From Actinobacteria bacterium UBA912 (GTDB taxonomy: Bacteria; Actinomycetota; Coriobacteriia; Anaerosomatales; UBA912), in contig DBEG01000112.1 in the NCBI GenBank assembly GCA_002293965.1, forward strand, positions 1-5,685: a DNA stretch of 5,685 bases, written 5' to 3'. The notes beneath the pieces were generated by a model that was not told where the DNA came from, did no database searches, and worked only from the letters and a program-made list of their open reading frames with translations. Shown here piece by piece: positions 4,216 through 5,685 of the stretch. The position numbers and the translations under genes were made by a program. The first letter of the stretch is position 1, and every line of letters begins with the position of its first letter.

Positions 4216-4689
4216 CTAGCGGTCCTCGGTCCCGATACCCCTGCTCGGTGCGGCTCCCAGTGGGGGAGTCCTTGGCGATTCTGAAGCCATGGCGACCTCG
4301 AGTAAGTAGGAGGCCAATCCCTCAAGCCGATCGGTTTCAACACGCCGAATGACTGTCAGGTAGACCTTGGCAAACACACGAAATAGGACATAGCCAATCA
4401 GCACACCAAGTGCGTTCAGCAGCACATCATTCACATCGATGACCCTGTAGGCATAGCCAAGCGTGAGCGAGATGGCCAACTGCAGGCATTCGATTGCAAC
4501 TCCGAAGGCAAGCGTTAACCAGCCTATGCCTATACGACCGGGCTGCAGCACGAAGTTGACACCGAAACCGAATGGAACAGCTAGCAGGACATTGAGAATG
4601 AGCTGCCTGCTGTCGAAGAATATGCCGTACGCTCCTAGGTCCCCGGGTATGAAATTGACCCGAGACATGAAGCTTGTGACAGGCCTCAT
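4216..4689 (-). CDS. VanZ-family membrane protein lacking the first helix (possibly frameshifted)
   Basis: This is a 157-residue frame from the ATG at 4687-4689. It contains the VanZ core: VNFIPGD (NLxPF equivalent), helix LILNVLLAVPFGFGVNFVL, helix WLTLAFGVAIECLQLAISLTL, then YRVIDVNDVLLNALGVLIGYVLFRVFA. The tail (residues 118-157) is polar and not family-like. VanZ proteins normally have another helix before the NLxPF motif, and it is missing here. A 27-residue one-helix ORF with an excellent ribosome binding site ends four bases before this ATG, in another frame. Either the two are coupled genes or one frameshift split an originally single gene. A TTG at 4734 in the same frame would add 15 residues with no helix. 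Antibiotic relevance is not implied. Confidence 0.75.
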   Translation of the reverse strand: MRPVTSFMSRVNFIPGDLGAYGIFFDSRQLILNVLLAVPFGFGVNFVLQPGRIGIGWLTLAFGVAIECLQLAISLTLGYAYRVIDVNDVLLNALGVLIGYVLFRVFAKVYLTVIRRVETDRLEGLASYLLEVAMASESPRTPPLGAAPSRGIGTEDR

Positions 4690-4693
4690 CGAC

Positions 4694-4777
4694 TCAAGAG
4701 CTCCTCCGGAGAGCGGCACTCGCAAGGAGCACAAGTGCTCCCAGAATCCAGGTAAGGCCGTCGAAGTCGAGGAGCAT
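4694..4777 (-). CDS. 27-residue single-helix ORF, likely the split N-terminus of the VanZ gene
   Basis: It starts at ATG 4775-4777 with AAGGAGGG seven bases upstream, one of the best ribosome binding sites in the window. It reads MLLDFDGLTWILGALVLLASAALRRSS and then TGA. TWILGALVLLASAAL is a transmembrane helix with positive residues behind it. This is exactly the element missing from the VanZ frame that begins four bases past its stop. A frame change between about 4697 and 4734 would join them into one protein of normal layout. A free-standing small membrane protein coupled to vanZ is the alternative. Confidence 0.6.
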   Translation of the reverse strand: MLLDFDGLTWILGALVLLASAALRRSS

Positions 4778-4885
4778 TACAATTCCCTCCTTGGTAAGCC
4801 GGCCGAGACGGTGCCGGAGTCCCGTCGGCGGGCCAAGCCCCTATCAGCCCTCTGTCACCCAGCCATTGAGAGCAAGCTCTACATT

Positions 4886-5287
4886 TCAGTGAGCGGCGGC
4901 GTCTGACCGAGGCCGAGGGCTGCTGTACAGGGCCCAGAACGCTGTTAAGGCGAGCGCCACGACGAAAATGAGTGCGGTGAGGGCTTCTGGCCAAGCCTCA
5001 ATGACCAAACCCCCAACCACTATCCGGTCGAAGCTTCTTGCCAGCACGAGCGACAGACCGACAATCACGAGAGTAACCACGTAGGCGATGTACACGCTGA
5101 TCCACATACGGAAACGGGTCAATCCTAAGAGCAGAGCGATACCTGCAAAAAGCAGCAGCGCTGCTGGGTCGAGGCTCACCTCACCTTGAGAGAGCAGAAC
5201 CGCGGTTCTGGCCAAGGCGATTGCCCCCAGCAGTATGCACGACCATGCAACTACCTTAATTCGCGTTGGAACCCCAACCGTACTCAC
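4886..5287 (-). CDS. Four-helix membrane protein, family not recognised
   Basis: This is a 133-residue protein with four hydrophobic helices at about 11-32 (VVAWSCILLGAIALARTAVLL), 40-57 (DPAALLLFAGIALLLGLT), 62-83 (WISVYIAYVVTLVIVGLSLVLA) and 99-120 (ALTALIFVVALALTAFWALY). It has short polar ends and no signal peptide or catalytic motif. The GTG at 5285-5287 has AAGAGGGG five bases upstream. It lies 108 bases ahead of the 27-residue ORF and the VanZ gene on the same strand, with no terminator between, so the three could be co-transcribed. The plus-strand PadR-linked protein at 757-1152 has a similar four-helix size but no visible sequence match. Confidence 0.8.
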   Translation of the reverse strand: MSTVGVPTRIKVVAWSCILLGAIALARTAVLLSQGEVSLDPAALLLFAGIALLLGLTRFRMWISVYIAYVVTLVIVGLSLVLARSFDRIVVGGLVIEAWPEALTALIFVVALALTAFWALYSSPRPRSDAAAH

Positions 5288-5373
5288 GGCGACCCCTCTT
5301 ATTACTTAATATGAAGGCAGCGCTTCTGACCTGAGTTTAGCATACAGGGTGTGCCGGCGGCGTGGATGCGCTG

Positions 5374-5380
5374 GTTAGGC
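5374..5380. repeat. GTTAGGC heptamer, attC-like half-site
   Basis: On the minus strand this is GCCTAAC, followed by CAGCGCATCC, almost the same flank as the heptamer at 1599-1605 (AAGCGCATCGG). It meets the integron core consensus (RYYYAAC / GTTRRRY) exactly, unlike the GTTAGCC copies. AGCGCTG recurs about 45 bases further on, complementary to CAGCGC, but no GTTRRRY follows it. Confidence 0.45.
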
Positions 5381-5494
5381 GGATTCGCCTCTGCGCACAG
5401 ACGACAGCAGCATCGCCACATGCTGCTCAGTCACAACTGGCATAGGAAGCGATGCCAAGCTACTGATGCGACTCGATATCGGTAGCGCGCTGAT
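5375..5494 (-). pseudogene. Possible decayed Phd-type antitoxin remnant
   Basis: On the minus strand an open frame reads ISALPISSRISSLASLPMP, then VVTEQHVAMLLSSVRRGESA, and stops with TAA inside GCCTAAC. It can be laid against the two intact antitoxins (MSALPAIIPISDLRQ..., EPVVITQRGRASAVLVSA) with a gap. DNA words such as AGCGCG, CATCAGT, GCATCG and CTGCTGTC keep their order relative to the gene at 276-551. It has no start codon or ribosome binding site, and no toxin follows. The match is weak and could be chance. Confidence 0.3.
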
Positions 5495-5569
5495 CCGGCA
5501 GGTGGCAGCGACTTCCGTCTCCGTTCGTCTCCCCCAAGCAGACCTCGCCCGATTTTACGACGCCTGACA

Positions 5570-5595
5570 CAAGAAAGCCCCGCTCATACGAGCGG
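5570..5595 (-). terminator. Rho-independent terminator of the tRNA-Ile transcript
   Basis: On the minus strand a six-base stem CCGCTC / GAGCGG (5580-5585 with 5590-5595) closes a GTAT loop. It is followed by GGGCTTTCTT, a short T-rich tract. It lies about 16 bases past the CCA end of the tRNA and ends that transcript, separating it from the genes downstream on the same strand. Confidence 0.85.
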
Positions 5596-5611
5596 AGATC
5601 TCACATTTTGC

Positions 5612-5685
5612 TGGTGGGCCCGAGTGGATTCGAACCACTGACCTCACGGTTATCAGCCGTGCGCTCTAACCAACTGAGCTACGGG
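5612..5685 (-). tRNA. tRNA-Ile(GAT), missing three 5' bases at the window edge
   Basis: The minus strand begins inside the acceptor stem (CCCG). It shows the D arm GCTCAGTTGGTTAGAGC, an anticodon arm with loop CTGATAA (anticodon GAT, Ile), the T arm with GTTCGAATC, the closing acceptor strand CGGGCCC, discriminator A and an encoded CCA (5612-5614). The acceptor predicts GGG just past the window end. No second copy of its 3' end was seen in the window, so there is no internal evidence that it served as an integration site. Confidence 0.97.

Larger units (their letters stand above)
5288..5569. other. Gene-poor interval between the four-helix gene and the tRNA terminator
   Basis: There is no confident gene here. 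The minus strand has an open frame ending at the heptamer 5374-5380 (see 5375-5494). The plus strand has a 34-codon ORF, ATG 5466 to TGA 5570, ending SVSVRLPQADLARFYDA, which looks faintly like a ribbon start but has no ribosome binding site and overlaps the other frame. An AT-rich patch (5303-5320) lies just before the ribosome binding site of the downstream gene and may hold its promoter. Confidence 0.5.

Noticed and set aside
2880..4734. Glycopeptide-resistance locus based on the VanZ genes
   Set aside because: No vanH, vanA, vanX or regulator genes are present; VanZ-like proteins are widespread without resistance.
5612..5685. tRNA-Ile as the attachment site of an integrated element
   Set aside because: No repeat of the tRNA 3' end and no integrase in the window; this cannot be supported from this sequence.

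Overview
The window looks like accessory chromosomal DNA of a GC-rich bacterium. GTG and TTG starts are used, Shine-Dalgarno sites are strong, and a tRNA-Ile(GAT) with an encoded CCA sits at the right edge. An actinobacterial (for example Coriobacteriia-like) or other high-GC anaerobic host would fit, but nothing here fixes the taxon.

Layout, left to right. (1) 1-592, minus: a phd/relE-type toxin-antitoxin module whose toxin frame is broken by an in-frame TAG and runs off the left edge. (2) 690-1547, plus: the only intact genes on the plus strand, a four-helix membrane protein translationally coupled (ATGA) to a PadR regulator, with a likely autoregulatory operator upstream. (3) 1600-2220, minus: an intact second phd/relE module, paralogous to the first and sharing its leader design. 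(4) 2272-2746, minus: a ribbon-helix-helix antitoxin followed by a vapC toxin that has lost its middle. (5) 2766-4024, minus: a GNAT tail fragment, a complete VanZ-like membrane protein, a PIN fragment and a complete GNAT acetyltransferase. (6) 4090-4210, plus: an inverted, frameshifted vanZ fragment. (7) 4216-5287, minus: a second VanZ-like gene lacking its first helix, a 27-residue one-helix ORF just upstream that may be its split N-terminus, and a four-helix protein of unknown function. (8) 5375-5685: a gene-poor stretch with a possible third phd remnant, then the terminator and the tRNA-Ile.

The recurring theme is small, mostly self-contained genes on one strand (toxin-antitoxin, GNAT, VanZ) mixed with partial second copies of the same families. 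GTTAGCC/GGCTAAC heptamers (five, plus one GTTAGGC) lie outside the intact reading frames except where they overlap stop codons, and they sit at module boundaries. In three cases the TAA stop lies inside the heptamer, and in two the heptamer lies just ahead of a module's 5' end. Heptamer and placement resemble the R'/R'' core boxes of integron attC sites. I could not, however, assemble a convincing complete attC at any of them, so a worn integron cassette array is a hypothesis, not a call. No integrase, transposase or CRISPR is visible. The intact toxin-antitoxin modules would be expected to stabilise the region. The VanZ, GNAT and four-helix proteins look like independent cargo, not one pathway.
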